Below are positions 1 through 12,786 of a stretch of 64,000 nt of DNA, one piece after another. Under the pieces are notes generated by a model. It did no database searches. It was not told the DNA's origin and saw only the letters and a program-made list of their open reading frames with translations. The position numbers and the translations under genes are program-made. This DNA comes from Anastrepha obliqua (lineage: Eukaryota > Arthropoda > Insecta > Diptera > Tephritidae), in contig NC_072893.1 of the NCBI RefSeq assembly GCF_027943255.1, forward strand, positions 116,807,784 through 116,871,783. Direction: 5' to 3'. Each line of letters opens with the position of its first letter. Position 1 is the stretch's first letter.

Positions 1-539
1 AATTGCTGTTGGTCAAAACTCGATGGCAGTGAAAGCGAAATATAAGAAAAATATTAGAGGAAAATAGTTTTTTAATGTTTATTTATTTTGAAAAAGTCAA
101 GAAAACATACTTTCAAAGTGATTACTAATAATAAAGAATAATGAAAATAAATACATACAAGTAATTCAATTACGAACTTACATCTAAGTAAACTAAAAGA
201 TAGAGTTCAATTGTACAGAAATGAGCAATCAGTGTCACCTTTAATAACATTGAAAACAAACGGAAGAGCAAGAATCGTTCTTCTATAATATTTTCGTAAG
301 GCTTCAAGTTGATGTGTAAGATGGGATAGAAAATTTTAGTGATCTGAGTATAAATTTCATGTGTAGAGCTTGCTTTAGTGTTGCCCTGAATGCGTTTTTG
401 CACTTACTTCCCATAGACTTTTACATTGTTTCAATCGCTGCTCAAAGTGCAAACAGGAGGTTCGAGGAGGTTGGCCTCTAGAGGCAATCTTTCAAGGGTC
501 ATGGTAGAAATTTTAGGGAGTTAACCCCGTATTTCTGTG

Positions 540-1330
540 AACTTGGGACAGATCTCTCTATCCACAAACTGGAATTGGAAGGATGCGCAGGGCAATCTTT
601 CCAAGAAGGCAGGATTGGAACGACGAGAAAACCTGCATCGAAGCTGGTACCTCTGTCTTCAGTAAATCAACCAATTTATCCATTTCCTTAAAATTTCCGA
701 ATACTGCTAATGTTTTTCGGATAGAAGTCTTTGCGATTTTGCAGACATGAAAAATGCTATAGTCAAGCCGGGATCAAAGCTCTGACGGCGCCATGGCGCA
801 GCTCTTGTAAGGAGGAATTCAAATATCTTGGGTGCGCAGGTGACATTGCTCTGTTCTGGGTTCCAGACCCTAGGAACATAGAGGGAAATGAAATTGCTGA
901 TGAGCTTGCCAGGAAGGGGAGTGAATTAGTCTCAGTGACCTCTTATCCGGTCATCGCCACCCCCCTGATTGTTGTTAACGGGACAGAACTTATTTCTCAG
1001 TAAAGCGCAGAAAAGATGGAGTTCGATTTCTTCATGTGCTATTTCAAAAACCCTTTGGCGCTAGCACAATAGATGGAGGACTCCAAAAGTCCAGGGGACT
1101 CCGCGCCATTCAATTCCAAAACTTTTAGTAGTGTTTATCGGTAATCGGACGATCGGCACACACGCGAAAAAGCAAGGTTTACCATTTAACCCCCATTGCA
1201 GAAACTGTGGTTACACTTCTAGAAATATACTTTTAAGCACTCTCTCCGTAGTTGTCCGAGTTTGGCACCTAGACGATTAAGGTCACGGGGTGCTCCTTTC
1301 CTCGGCTGCCTGGGGCATCAGGCCATCAAA
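540..1330 (+). pseudogene. LINE remnant with RNase H tail
   Basis: The frame at 731-1003 ends with WVPDPRNIEGNEIADELA and then RKGSELV. This is the last block of the RNase H domain found in I/LOA/R1-type non-LTR retrotransposons, whose usual form is VPGHxxIxGNExADELA. The usual His of the motif is changed (VPDP), while the final Asp in IADELA is kept. Flanking sequence back to about 540 and on to about 1330 is degraded and looks like the same element. It is a dead insertion, not a host gene. The exact clade is uncertain. Confidence 0.6.
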
Positions 1331-1590
1331 TTACTTCATTACAAACAGCACTGGTGAATATCTATAGATATCTGTTGGAGAGATGGTAAAATATGTGTTA
1401 AAAATGGACGAACGCCTTATTAATTTAATTTTTTTAATATTCAAAGACAGACCCGATCTCATGTACCATCGATGAAGATTGTTCAAGTCGAGTTGAAGTT
1501 TCTGAGTATTCACTGAGTACTTAATAGATGAGACAATTTTTAAATCATCCTCGGAGAGCAATAAATTCGAAAAGGAAAAACATTTGCTTG
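1331..1590 (-). pseudogene. LINE reverse transcriptase fragment
   Basis: The translation contains LSEDDLKIVSSI, then LQLDLNNLHRWYMRSGLSL and NIKKIKLI. This is the reverse transcriptase block that follows the (F/Y)ADD motif in jockey/CR1-type LINEs (ADDLKI, LQxDLxxLxxW, LxLNxxKxK). The catalytic ADD is altered to EDD. The fragment is on the opposite strand to the RNase H remnant beside it, so they are probably separate insertions. Confidence 0.6.
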
Positions 1591-1794
1591 TGTAATTTTC
1601 TTATTTTGACGTATTTAGTTTTTAACAAAGCATTTAATTACAGCGCGGTACTGGAAACTCTTGCGTCATCGTTATGCATCTTATGGATGGAATAGAATTT
1701 TATATACAATAGCAAGAAATGTTCTTCCAAACACCCAGGTATTATTGCCCATGGCACTTAACGTCAAGAGAGAGGATTTTATTGGATGGGGAAG

Positions 1795-2088
1795 GACATC
1801 TGAGTTGGTGCGTGACTACCATTCGGAATTCAGAGAGAACGTAGGTTCAAATCTCGGTGAAAGATCAAAATAAAGAAAAAGATTTTTCTAATAGCCGTCG
1901 CCCCTCGGCAGGCAATGGAAAGCCTCCGAGCGTATTTCTGTCATGAAAAAGTTCCTCATAAAAAATATTTGCCGTTCGGAGTCGGTTTGAAACTGTACGT
2001 TCCTCCCTTTGTGGAACAACATCAAGACGCACACCACAAATAGGAGGAGGAGCTCGGCCAAACATCTAAAAAGGGTATTATCGCCAAT

Positions 2089-2112
<24 letters not shown>
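1795..2112 (+). repeat. tRNA-headed SINE copy (+)
   Basis: The head contains GTTGGTGCGTGACTACC and a B-box-like GGTTCAAATCTCGG. The body carries the family signatures CTCGGCAGGCAATGG, CGTATTTCTG, CCGTTCGGAGTCGG, GTGGAACAACATCAAGACG and GGAGGAGGAGCTCGGCC, followed by a TA-rich tail. The same body recurs at 15850-16073, 50095-50375, 59013-59282, 62150-63750 and in fragments elsewhere. The first part of the A-box is degraded in this copy. Confidence 0.8.
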
Positions 2113-2120
<8 letters not shown>

Positions 2121-2733
2121 AAGAATGTATCTCTTCCATTCTCAGTGCACCAAATCGGGCGAATGCCGGATAGTGACAGAGATCTATACCATTTCCATTC
2201 TCCAAACAAGATGTACACATTGGTTCATCTATTATGGACGGTGCCGTGTGATTAGACCCATCAGATCTCGTAACTCACTACCCCGCTGTCTGGGAGTGAA
2301 TTTTGCTGCAACCTTGTTAGGGGTTTGATGGAAGCTAATGGTTGTTTTGCAGGTTTTAGTATTTAGATTTAATACCGAGAACTTTGATGTACGCGACAGT
2401 TGACGCCGTACTTGGTCTTACAACGGGTTCCGGTCCAATTGGACACTCCAAGAAACCGTAGCTTGCCATTTCGCCAGGAAGTTCACTGCCTTGTATAGCG
2501 CAATGTTCCGGCAGTCAAGCTCATTCTGTCCTCTAACAGATTAAAGCCTCAATTTACATTTCAGAGTAACTTTTGAAGAGGTGCGAGTGATTTCTGAGCC
2601 GTTCAGGCCGACTTGACTGTCACTACAGGTACTGATATTAACTTGACGCCACTTCTTTCCAGTAAAGTATATAAGTTGCTGTTCAAATGCCCTCCCGCTA
2701 AGTCCGGGCTAAGTACCTTAAATCGTAGTAAAG

Positions 2734-2939
2734 GGTGGCGCAAAATTAACCATTCAACTTTTTACTAAAAAAAAAATTATTTTGAATGACAGAAATCTTT
2801 ATTTTGACCCTTACGTGTTCCATTGCTTGTCTGTTTGTATGCTGCAGCTGTCTAGCACACGAGTGTCAAGTATGATTGCCGTAGGACGATATTTGCAAAT
2901 ATTATAAATCTTTCCATAATTGATTAATTTTGCGCCACC
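2734..2939. mobile_element. Short MITE with GGTGGCGC inverted ends
   Basis: The first 16 bases (GGTGGCGCAAAATTAA) recur exactly as an inverted copy at the right end, enclosing 206 bp with no coding capacity. The right side is followed by TA. Its first bases match the ends of the coding Tc1/mariner-like element at 20887-22205 (GGTGGCGC then AAAGTAA), so it is probably a non-autonomous relative. Confidence 0.7.
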
Positions 2940-3292
2940 TATTATTATTAGCCCCAACTCGTAATCAATGGCTTTAAAGAACTTATATAGGTATATAGCA
3001 TTCTCCATATTAAAAAAATTTGAATCTTAAGTCAGTTTGCGATATACATTAGACATGTAATGGAAAGTGAGCACGCTGTGAAATTAAAAACAAAAACAAG
3101 TTAAAAGAAAAAAATGCGTCACAACAGCGTAACAGCAAAATATAATTAAAAACTGTGTGTTCGCGGTAAGCAGCAAAAAGTTTGTACAAAGGAAATGCTT
3201 GTATGGAAATGTAATTCATACAAGAAAAAAAGAAAAAACCAACAAAAACAACAACCCAATAAGACTTCTGAGTATATATACATTTGCACATG

Positions 3293-4171
3293 AAAAGGGT
3301 CATCAGATTGGAGGTACTTTTTCCAATGGGGTTTTTAGACTACTGTCAGCCTAAATACATACTTTTTCTCAGTATTCATTGACATTTCGTCAGGGAAAGA
3401 TTTACGCCTCAAAACTCCGTTTACAAATTGCTCAATTAAATTATGAAAAGGGTTCATCGCGCGTTCACGTCAACTTATGGTGAACAGCGATGAGCCCCAT
3501 TTTTGGCTAAATGATTGAGTCAATAAGGAAAATTGCCGTATTTGGACTAAAAAGCAATCGGAAGCCCTGTAAGAACAGTCATAACAACCATTGAAAACAA
3601 CCGTTTGGTGCGGCTTGTGGGCTGGAGGATTCATCGGCCCACATTTCTTCGAGGACGAGGCGGACGCCAATGTAACAGTGACTGGCGAACGCTAATGAGC
3701 CATGCTAACCGACCTTTTGATGCCCGTGATCTCCCAAAGATTTGGTATCAACAAGACGGCGCTACTTGCCACACAGCCCACAAAGCAATGTATTTACTGC
3801 GTTGTTTTTTCGGTGAGCAATTAATCTCTCACCTCGGAGCAGTGGATTGGCCACTAAGGTCGTGTGATATCACACCGTTATACTTTTATTTGTGGGTTTT
3901 TGGAAACCTAAATGCTTTATGGATGAACCAACTTCGATTGAGACATTACTAAAATTTTTCACTAGATACCGACCGAAGTCCTTCAGTGAGTCATGTTTAT
4001 GGATAGTTGAGTCACGGCGCGGTTGCGGCCAACATTTGAAAGGGATTATCTTAAAAAGATAAGTGTCGTGAATGGTTCTACATAAAAATAATAAAGATTG
4101 CGCAATAAAATTGTATTTTCATTGCTTTATTTTAATTTAAAATCAGCTACATCTAAAATTATCACCCTTTG
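3293..4171 (+). mobile_element. Decayed DD41D-type Tc1/mariner element
   Basis: The left end AAAAGGGTCATCAGATT and the right end, read inverted as AAAGGGTGATAATTTTAG, form imperfect terminal inverted repeats. Inside, broken frames read SDEPHFWLND, VNKENCRIW, WYQQDGATCHTAHKAM and ISHLGAVDWPLRSCDITP followed by LYFYLW. The first two catalytic Asp are present, but the third (expected in LTPLDYFLW) is Tyr. Spacing between the second and third positions is 41 residues, the DD41D class. It is shorter than a full copy and has stops and frameshifts, so it cannot encode active transposase. A deletion derivative of the same family lies at 12787-13139. Confidence 0.8.
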
Positions 4172-5182
4172 TATATACACGCTCTTTGCGCAAATGATGC
4201 TGGCTTTTAGTAAACCATATATGGATGTGAGTAAATATTTATGTTTATATAAAGTTTTTATCCACCGTTACATTGTTCTGCACATTCCATAACATCCGTA
4301 TGGCTTTTAATTTCTGTAGCAAAATCACGAAGCGTGAAAATTTAGCAAAATTTTATGGTGAGGAACAAAAAAATTCAACACACAATACGTAATTTGACGC
4401 ACAACAAGAAAGTCGTTTGTTTTGACTACACTGTTGCATACTTTTGAACCGCTCAGGCACACTTCGGCAAACGAACTACTAAGTGAGAGCGAAAGTGTAC
4501 AAAAGTATGCAACAAACTGACCCAAAATTTATGCTGTGCAAGACAGTGTCGGAAAACTTCTCCTTGGGAGCGACCAGCTCACCTAACATAGCACAAAATA
4601 AGTGTAAGAAGGTAGCATTAAAACATGTTTTGCAAAGAAAAAACTTTTTAGTCAAAAATAAAAAAAAAAAGTTCAGGCGCCATATTTTATGCAATTTGTG
4701 GATGCTTTGCTGGCGAAAAGTTTTAATTTCTTTGGGTAGACTGTTTTGCTGTGCAGTGGGTGCTCTTTAATGAAAACAAAGAAATGGGGAAAGGAATAAA
4801 GTGAAGCAAAAATTAAAAAAATTTAAAAATATAACAGAAAGAGGAAGAGAAATATATGAAAACTTTACACCGTTTTTAGGTAAATGATATTTTAATATTA
4901 ATGCCATGATTGAAAAATAATAATCACAACCTGTCCAAACAATGTGGCGCCACGAAAAATTGAAATATTAAAAATATATATAAAAAACTCGTAGGCGGTC
5001 GTTTATTCAAGTTAACGGTCGCTTTTCTTCATAAATACTTCATTGCCTAGCAAACATAAAAATAAAACGTTTTAAAAACCTTTGCCGTGCGCTTTTAGTA
5101 CTGCTTTTACGAGTGAGGCGCCTATAATAAGAATGAGAATTTTAGGCTTTGTTTGCCTATTCACGAAAATATTTCAGAATTG
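4172..5182. other. No gene seen
   Basis: AT-rich sequence. A 14-base inverted pair (GTTGCATACTTTTG near 4432 and its complement near 4498) resembles the core of the tandem repeats at 7400-12060. The short open frames are not supported. Confidence 0.4.
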
Positions 5183-5184
5183 TA

Positions 5185-6362
5185 TTGGGAAATGGGAATA
5201 AGTTTCCGCAGTAGTTGAAATTCGTTTGAAGCGTAAAGATCCTTTTTTATCTGACGACGAAAATCTCTACGTTCGTCCCGAAAATTCAGCATTTGCGGCA
5301 AGTCATGCTTCATTAGTACCTTTTAAAGAAAAGTTTAGCGGAAACGTGTCATATATTGAGCAATATTTACGGTAGTCACGCTCCATTAAATACAAGTTGT
5401 AAAGAGTGGTTTCGACGCTTCCAAAGTGGCAATGGCAATTTCGACGTGAGTAATAAAGGTTGCGAAGTGGCAACGAAAAAGTTCGAAGATTCTCAACTAG
5501 AACAATTATTGGATGAAGACGCATGTCGAACCCTTGATGATATGTCTAAAGAGTTGGATGTTCACAGATCAACCGTCGGTAAACGTTTGCACGCGTTGGG
5601 AATGGTCCAGAAAGCAGGTAACTGAGTGCCACATCAATTGGAATAGAGGGATATCGAGAGACGTTTGGTGACGTGTGAGATACTTCTTGAACGGCAGAAA
5701 AGAAAAAGTTTTCGCATCATCACTGACGATGAAAAACGGATCTATTTGATAGCCCTAAGCGTCGAGAATGTTGGAGTCAGCCAGGTGAACCAGGTCTCTC
5801 GACAGCGAAAAAAAAAAATTCATGCTTCAAATGCTTATGTTGTGTATCTGGTGTGATCAGAATGGTGTCATCTATTATGAACTGCTTAAATTATCTGAAA
5901 CCATCACTGGTGATCGTTACCGACTACAGCTAATGCGTTTGAATCGAGCTCTCAAAAAAAAAAAGCGGCCGGAATGGGACGTTGTACATGAAAAACTGAT
6001 TTTACTGCATGACAACGCCAGGCCAGACGTTGTTAAATCGGTCCAAAAATAGTTAGAGGGACTGAATTGGGAAATCTTGCCCTACCCATCGTATTACCTC
6101 GACATCGCACTTACGGCTAACCATCTGTTCCGATCAATGCAGTCAGCCCTTATTGGGGAGCGGTTCACTTCTTACGAGAGCATCGCAAATTGGCTCTATG
6201 AATGGATCAAGTCAAAAGAACTCGAATTTTTCGTCAGAGGAATCCGTATGCTACCTGAAAGATGGAGTAAAATTGTAGCTTCCAGTGACAAATGTTTCAA
6301 ATAAATCAAAAAATAGTTCGTAACTTTGGCTAAGAAAGACGGAAACTTGTTTCCTCACCAAA
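5185..6362 (+). mobile_element. Decayed mariner element, mauritiana-subfamily-like
   Basis: Imperfect inverted ends (TTGGGAAATGGGAATAAG on the left, inverted TTTGGTGAGGAAACAAG on the right) are each flanked by TA at 5183-5184 and 6363-6364. Broken frames read WFRRFQSGNGNFDV, LLDEDACRTLDDMSKEL, CEILLERQKRKSF, CDQNGVIYYELLK, LLHDNARPD and LPERWSKIVAS, which follow the Mos1-type transposase from end to end. The first catalytic block reads DDEKRI, the second Asp (HDNARP) is kept, and the third is lost because the SDYHLF block reads TANHLF. Several stops and frameshifts confirm a dead copy. Confidence 0.88.
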
Positions 6363-6364
6363 TA

Positions 6365-7400
6365 TTTTCGAAACTAATTTTATTTATATATTTGGAATCA
6401 TTTTAAAATTAGTCCAGTCTACACGGGGTTTTAAGAATTTGTTTTCGTCACATTATTGTGCATTTCCTCCATTTAACGCCTACCCGACAATTTCTTTATA
6501 TGGAAGAAAACGTTTAACACTGTCAGCAGAAATATTATACCTAAATGAAAAAATATAGTGTAAAAAGAGCGGCATATTAAGGAAATGACTTTCCAAATAC
6601 AAAGAAAGAACCCCATTTAATTTCATATAAATTTAAAAATTTTCTCTAAGCCTCTTTTGGTATTAATTTCGTAAGAGAAAAGTACATCTCAATGTCCGCA
6701 AAATCGATAGACTTCTACAGAACCGTTTTGCCGCTTAAATAGAAATAAAAATATATAAGTGTGCGGCTACTAGCTGAAGACCATTTAATAGTCAGCTTGG
6801 CAGCAAATGAAATTTCCTCTCTTTAAATGTGTTTAAAGTGCGAAAAAACGGCCAGTGTGCCAAGAGCTCCGAAGGTTCTATTGGCTACACTTTGCGGATT
6901 TGACCAACATTCTGCTGACACGCACTGTCAATCTAATGATAAGTTAAGTGCAGTAACGCGTGCGTTCATTTAAAGTTTTGCAATACGCTGCAAAAGTTCT
7001 TGAAACCAGTGGTACGTGAAAAGTTTCAAACGTGCACGCAATTTTGAGCATACCTTCAGGCGTTGGCACATAAGCGAAAGCCAAATGCGTTAGATAAAGT
7101 AGGTTTTAGTTAGTGTTTAATTAAAATTTCAAAGTAAAATATTAGCTTAGAGAATGCTTGGGCGCCTGTACATAGATATGTTTTTTTTTCATTTTTTAAC
7201 CACACGAATGAGTAGTAATCTTTTACCTTTTTTTTATTGTAAGCATACACGCACGTGAGCGTGCCACATATAACAGTTTATACTGAATTGTGTTGCATTG
7301 AAAAACTGATTGTACACCGATTTATGTTGAAAAACCAAGCATATTTCTAGGCGTGCTCACTTATGCTGCTTGTTTACTATGTTCTGTTGACTAAATGGCT
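6365..7400. other. No gene seen
   Basis: AT-rich, unstructured sequence with no supported coding or RNA feature. Confidence 0.4.
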
Positions 7401-8222
7401 GTGGTCAAAGTAAACTTGCTATGCCCAGCCCTCTTTTGCTAAAAAAGTATTATTTCACGCCGAAAAATATGCAATAAAAATAAATTTTATAGCTAGCGTG
7501 AAGTGGTATGAATAATTGGGGTACTGTGGTTGGTTTTATAAATTAAATTTAGATTTCGCCAGAGATTTTACATTAATTTGTGCCCTGAATTAAGTATTGC
7601 ATACTTTTTGGTGCGCGAATTATTTCCCAAAATATGTTTAACTTTTTAGGTGAGTTTGACTACACAAATTATACTTCCTTTTCTCTAAGATTGTAAACTA
7701 ATTTGTGCCTTCCGTTGCTTATTTTTTTGCGCACAAAATATTTTTTTTATTTTTATTCTTTTTTTCAACTGTCTCTGGCACTCTTGGTTAAGCTATCAGC
7801 ATTAGCTACTACATTTTACACCGATATAATTTAGTAGTGTGCCGGAAAGTATGCAAAGCAAATTTTATGCTTCAAGAGTAAATGCTATAAACAGTTTCTA
7901 CCAGTCTTCATATCCGAAACTCAAATGTATCTACAATTTGCTTCAAATTCCTTTATGTTTTTTTCCCTTTTTAACTTTCTGCCGCTTCAGGCGTTAAATA
8001 TGAAATTGGATTGCTAGTCTAATTCATTACTCGCTCCAATTTGCGGTAGTATGACGGAAAGTATGCAAAGCAATTTGTAACTTTATCAAACCTAGCTGCC
8101 AAATTCAAAATCCACATGTGGGTGCTACTCCGGAGGGAGCTTACAGCAATACTACACCTACACCATTTCACTTGATTAGAACGTGCTTTTATGTAGAAAA
8201 GCAAACGATTTACCTTATATTA

Positions 8223-9391
8223 TCAGGTCAGTCCATAAGTTCGTGCGTTTTTTAAAGGTGGTTTTAAAATTAATAAAAAGGATGATCAAAGTATTTATTA
8301 ATCAATAATACATTTTCTTTCATTATTTACAATGTCTTCCCAACGTTTAGACAAATTTTTTATTTGCCTGCTTAAAAAATTTTTTGTTCTTGGAGTCAAA
8401 ATACGCTTATATCCATTTTTATAGCTTCTTTTGAGGAGTAGTTCTTGTTACTCATATGGGATTGAAGTCCACGGAAAAGGTGATAATCACATGGTGCAAT
8501 ATCCGGAGAGTATGGTAGATGCGGCATTATGAGGTCTTGCGTTGTCGTGGTGAAACAAAACTTTGAGTCTATTCACTAAAGACGGTCGATTTTTGTTAAG
8601 TGCCTCATTCAGGTTTGATAGCTGATGGGAATAATAATCAGCAGTTATCGTCTGGATTGGTCCCAGAAGTTCGTAGTAAACAATACCGGCCATATCCCAC
8701 CAAATAGACAGGATAATCTTCTTGGGGTGACGGCCATCTCTAGGGGTCGGTTCTGGTGTTTCATTTTTATCTCACCATTGGCGTTTGCGAACAGGATTAT
8801 TGTAAAGGACTCATTTTTCATCACCAGTAACGATACGGTTAAAAATACTTTCATTTTCAAGCCGTTGCAGCAACTGAGAACACACATTCACTCTCTGCTG
8901 AAGGTTGGCGACGGAAAGTCTATGCGGAACCCATTTTCTCAGCTTTGAAACCTTTCTCAACTAAACCAGGTGTATGTGAACTGTTCCATGCGATGAATTT
9001 AACCTCTGAGCTATCATATCGACTGTGAAATTTGGCTCAGCTTCCACGAGTTCGAGCAAGGCGTCGGAGTTAAAGACTTCAGGACGACCAGCGCGCGGGG
9101 CATCCTCCACGTCGCAGTTACCACTTCGGAATTTTGAAAACCACTTTTGCGCAGTCCTTACACTCACAGTATCCTCTCCGTGAACAGTGTTTATTTCTGC
9201 AGAAGCAGTTGTTGCCTTTTTACCACTTTTATAAAAAAAATACAAAATATGCTTCTTATACGCGTTCGAAGATTCCATTTTATTTATGCTTCTATCCGCT
9301 ATTAAAATCACTTGTTGAATGCACAATATATCAAAGAAAATATAAATATGTAGTTCCGTTATATTCCGCACGAACTTATGGACTGACCTGA
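8223..9391 (-). mobile_element. Decayed mariner with identical 25-bp inverted ends
   Basis: The first 25 bases (starting TCAGGTCAGTCC) are repeated exactly in inverted form at the right end, and TA flanks both sides. On the minus strand the transposase starts MESSNAYKKHILYFFYKSG and continues with WFSKFRSGNCDVEDAPRAG. Later frames read GDEK followed by a stop where Trp is expected, then VLFHHDNARPH and SPDIAPCDYHLF. All three Asp of the DD34D triad can still be found, but the reading frame is broken by stops and a small deletion after HDNARPH. It interrupts array A, so it is younger than that array. Confidence 0.88.
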
Positions 9392-10701
9392 TACAACTTG
9401 TTAAAATAATTTGGTGCCAAGCTGAAAAGTATGCAATAGTAATTTTAACCTCATAATGGTTGTGTGTTTTTCTTGTTTGAATTTATTTAAATCAATTATT
9501 TAATAAAATTGAGAGCTTCTTTCAATTGATGTATATTACGTTTTAGTTAATTCGGTAGTAAGCCAAAAAGTTTGCTAACAGAATTCAAATGCTCGGAGTG
9601 CAGTCTACTTTTAGGCACTAGCTTGTTCTTGAATTTTTCTTCCGAAGCATTGTAAGTATTGCGTAGTGTCAGATAACCAACTTAATTTTAAAAACTATTA
9701 ATAATCTGGAAAGTATGCAAGCCGATTTAGATTCACTGAATATGTTGCCTACTTTCGGGTGCTAGATTTTTCTGATTTTTCTCTGTAAAATAACTGTGTG
9801 TGCGCATTGTCAAATAAATTACTTAATTTGGTAAATTTAGTAATACCCCGAAAAGTATGCAAGGTGATTTAGATTCCTTGAAGTGTTGCCTACTTTTGGG
9901 TATTGAGCTGTTTTTTAGATTTTTCTTTGTAAAAGAACTGTGGGTGAGTATGGCCAGATAAATAATTTAATTCGAAAATTTATTAGTAATCTGAAAAGTA
10001 TGCAGGCCGATTTAGATTCGCGCAAGGTGTTGCCTACTTTTGGGTGCTGAATTTTTTTTAGATTTTTCTCTGTAAAATAACTTTGAAACGTTGCCAAATA
10101 AATAACTTAATTTAAACATTTTTATAATACTCCGAAAAGTATGCCAGGTGATTTAGATTCCCTTAAAGTGTTGCCTACTTTTGGGTACTGCACTTTGTTT
10201 TTAGATTTTTCTCTGTACAAGCTAAAAATTTGCCTTGCTAGATAAATTCATCAATTTAAATAATTTGTTGGTAATCCAAAAAGTATGCAAAGTGAAACGA
10301 AATGTTCAGAGTATTTCTCCATTTTGAGTGCTAGACTAGATTAGATTTTGCTCCTTAAAGCCTATATACAACTACTCGTTTCCAGTTTAATAACTTAATT
10401 TGCCAACTTTAGTAGCTATCGGAAAAGTATGCAAAGTGAACCTTAATACTGATGGTATGGTTTACTTTTGGGCAGCACACTGTTTATGCATTTTTCTCGT
10501 TAGTAATTATTATCAATCATTGCCAGTTGAGTAGTAGTCCGAAAAGTAGGCAGGCTGAATTAGATTATCTTGAAGTTTTGTCTACTTTTGCGTACAGTTC
10601 TGTTTTTGGATTTTCAGTACTTAATTTTGTTTTTAAGATTTTTTTTTGAGGGCTATAAGCAGCACACATTGTGAGATAAAAAATAATTTAAATAATGTAA
10701 T

Positions 10702-11430
10702 TTAAGGGGGGACCCTCATTTATCGGGTCAAAAAAATCGATTTTTTGGAAATAATTTTAATCTATTCTACAACTATTTAAGAATATACTTTCAAAATTTC
10801 AAGTCGATATCTGTATTTTTGAAGGAGTGACAAAATTTTTAACAGGACGCGACGGGTGGCCTGATCGCCTGTATCCAAAACTTTAAACGCGTTTTTCTCG
10901 AAACATCATTTTTCTATTTTGTGTACACAATTGAGAACGCTGTATTGAACCAATCAGGCTTTACAATAGCTCATTTTAAAGATAATTAAATTGTTTTCAA
11001 TGTGACATTAAGTGTTTTTTTAAAAAAAAAGATTTTCATATTTTTTTGTAATTTTAAAGTCAATTTTTATGCATGAAAAATCACTTTTAACATAAAACTG
11101 GGTAAAAAATATCAATTTCGACATTTTTTTTTTAAATCAAAATGTCACATCGAAGGTATTATCCTAAAGTTTTAAAAAAAATTTGGTTTTTTTATTTCAG
11201 AAAAATATTCAGAGCGCTAGAATGTACACAGATAGAATGAGGTGCCATGGACAAGGTGTATATTTCCATACTTAAAATGTTTTTTTTCTTCTCCGAAAAT
11301 TTTTGTAGACAGTCAAGACATTTATTAAAGTACTTTATGAATTACAAAACGTTTGAAGTTATTTTACCTGAGAAAAAAATTCCCAAAAATGATGCATTTT
11401 TCGACCGTCTAAACGAGGGTCCCCCCTTAA
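10702..11430. mobile_element. TTAA-flanked non-coding inverted-repeat element 1
   Basis: The element starts TTAAGGGGGGACCCTC and ends with the exact inverted sequence GAGGGTCCCCCCTTAA, giving 17-base inverted ends apart from one mismatch and TTAA on both sides. The interior is AT-rich with no coding frame. It holds the motif AAACGCGTTTTTCTCGAAAC near 10888, shared with three other such elements. The TTAA flank is as in piggyBac-type transposition, but no transposase is present. It lies inside tandem array A. Confidence 0.75.
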
Positions 11431-12786
11431 ATAATTTGGTAGTGGCCCAAAAAATTATGCAAGGCGAAATTAAATGCCTAAAGTATTGCCTGCTTTCGGG
11501 TACTAGGCTTATATTTCATTTCCTTGTTTTGAAGAACTAGAAATGATCAGTGTACGTTGACAAACTTAATTAAAACAATGCGGTAGCATTCCGAAAAGCA
11601 GGCTATGCATTCGAAAAATGAAATTCGTCCCTCAAAATATTGCACACTTTTGGGGTTCGGGTTACGAATGTAGATTTTTCTTTAACTAAATTTAAAGAAT
11701 TTGATAGCAATCCGGAAAGTATGCTAAGCATCCGAAAAGGGAACAGCAGTGCTCAAAATATTGCATACTTTTGAGATTCGGGATATGATTTTGGGTTCTA
11801 ACTTCATTTAAAGAATTTGTTAGCCATCCGAATAGTATGCTATGTATCGGAAAACCGAATTTCATTGCATAAAATATTGCTTACATGTGGGTGTTGGGAT
11901 ACATTATGGGGGGCTTCTCTCAATTAATTTAAATAATTTTTTAACAATCCGAAAAGTATGCTATATATCCGCAAATCGAACCCCATTGCTCAAAATATTG
12001 CATACAGGTGCTGGGATATGATTTTTGATTTTGCTTTTTATTAGAAACAATCACTCAATATCAATTGGCCAATCTAACGATTGGCTCACCGTGAGGATCA
12101 CAGCTCACCGTGCAAAGCATACAAAGGCTTTATACCACCTTCAGTTTACCTACCCTCTTACTTCCTAATAAAAAATTAATATAAATAAAGACTTGTGTCA
12201 ATATAAATACGTAGATGTGTGTGTGTAAGCCAAAAAAGTAATAAAGATTAAATTAAAAAGTACGCATTCAATCAAATAAACTCATTTAAAAGGAATGCCT
12301 ACAAACGCACTTTGTGGCGCAACAACATTTTTCTTTAAGTTTGCGAGCACTTCGTAACTCACAAATAAGCACGAAATGAATATTGAATATAGCATTGGAA
12401 AGTAAAACGTTTTATTGAAAATCAAATGACACTCGTGGAATTTCGATGAAGCTTTTGTGCTGTTTGATATGCTTGTGTGGGGTATATTTACAGGCAGCCA
12501 TAAAAATATTTTGTGGCAATAAAGTTACCAGCAGCAAATAGTTGTGTGCTTCGTTCCTACATTTGATGTGATTTGCGATTCAAAGAAGAAAAGAAATAAA
12601 ATAATAAAAATGTAGCCATAAAAAGGGGCATAAACTACGGAAATTTGTAAGTAGTAAAAGGAAAGCCGAAAGGTATGTAATGCTAGTGGAGAAAATATGT
12701 AGTAAAAATTGCAGAGAGAAAAAGAGAAAAGAAAATGAGCGGTAAAGAGCGACATAGCGGCCGGGGGATAGTCAGCTGAACTATAT

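Larger units (their letters stand above)
7400..12060. repeat. Diverged tandem array A (about 120-145 bp units), twice interrupted
   Basis: A unit containing CCGAAAAGTATGCAA, then GATTTAGATTC, then TTGCCTACTTTTGGGT, a T-rich stretch and a TTAATTT spacer recurs head to tail. Cores lie near 7460, 7841, 8051, 9421, 9555, 9710, 9848, 9990, 10130, 10273, 10420, 10535, 11442, 11587, 11708, 11826 and 11946. Spacing is 138-147 bp in the middle but 118-121 bp at the right end. The array is cut by the mariner at 8223-9391 and by the TTAA element at 10702-11430. Confidence 0.8.
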
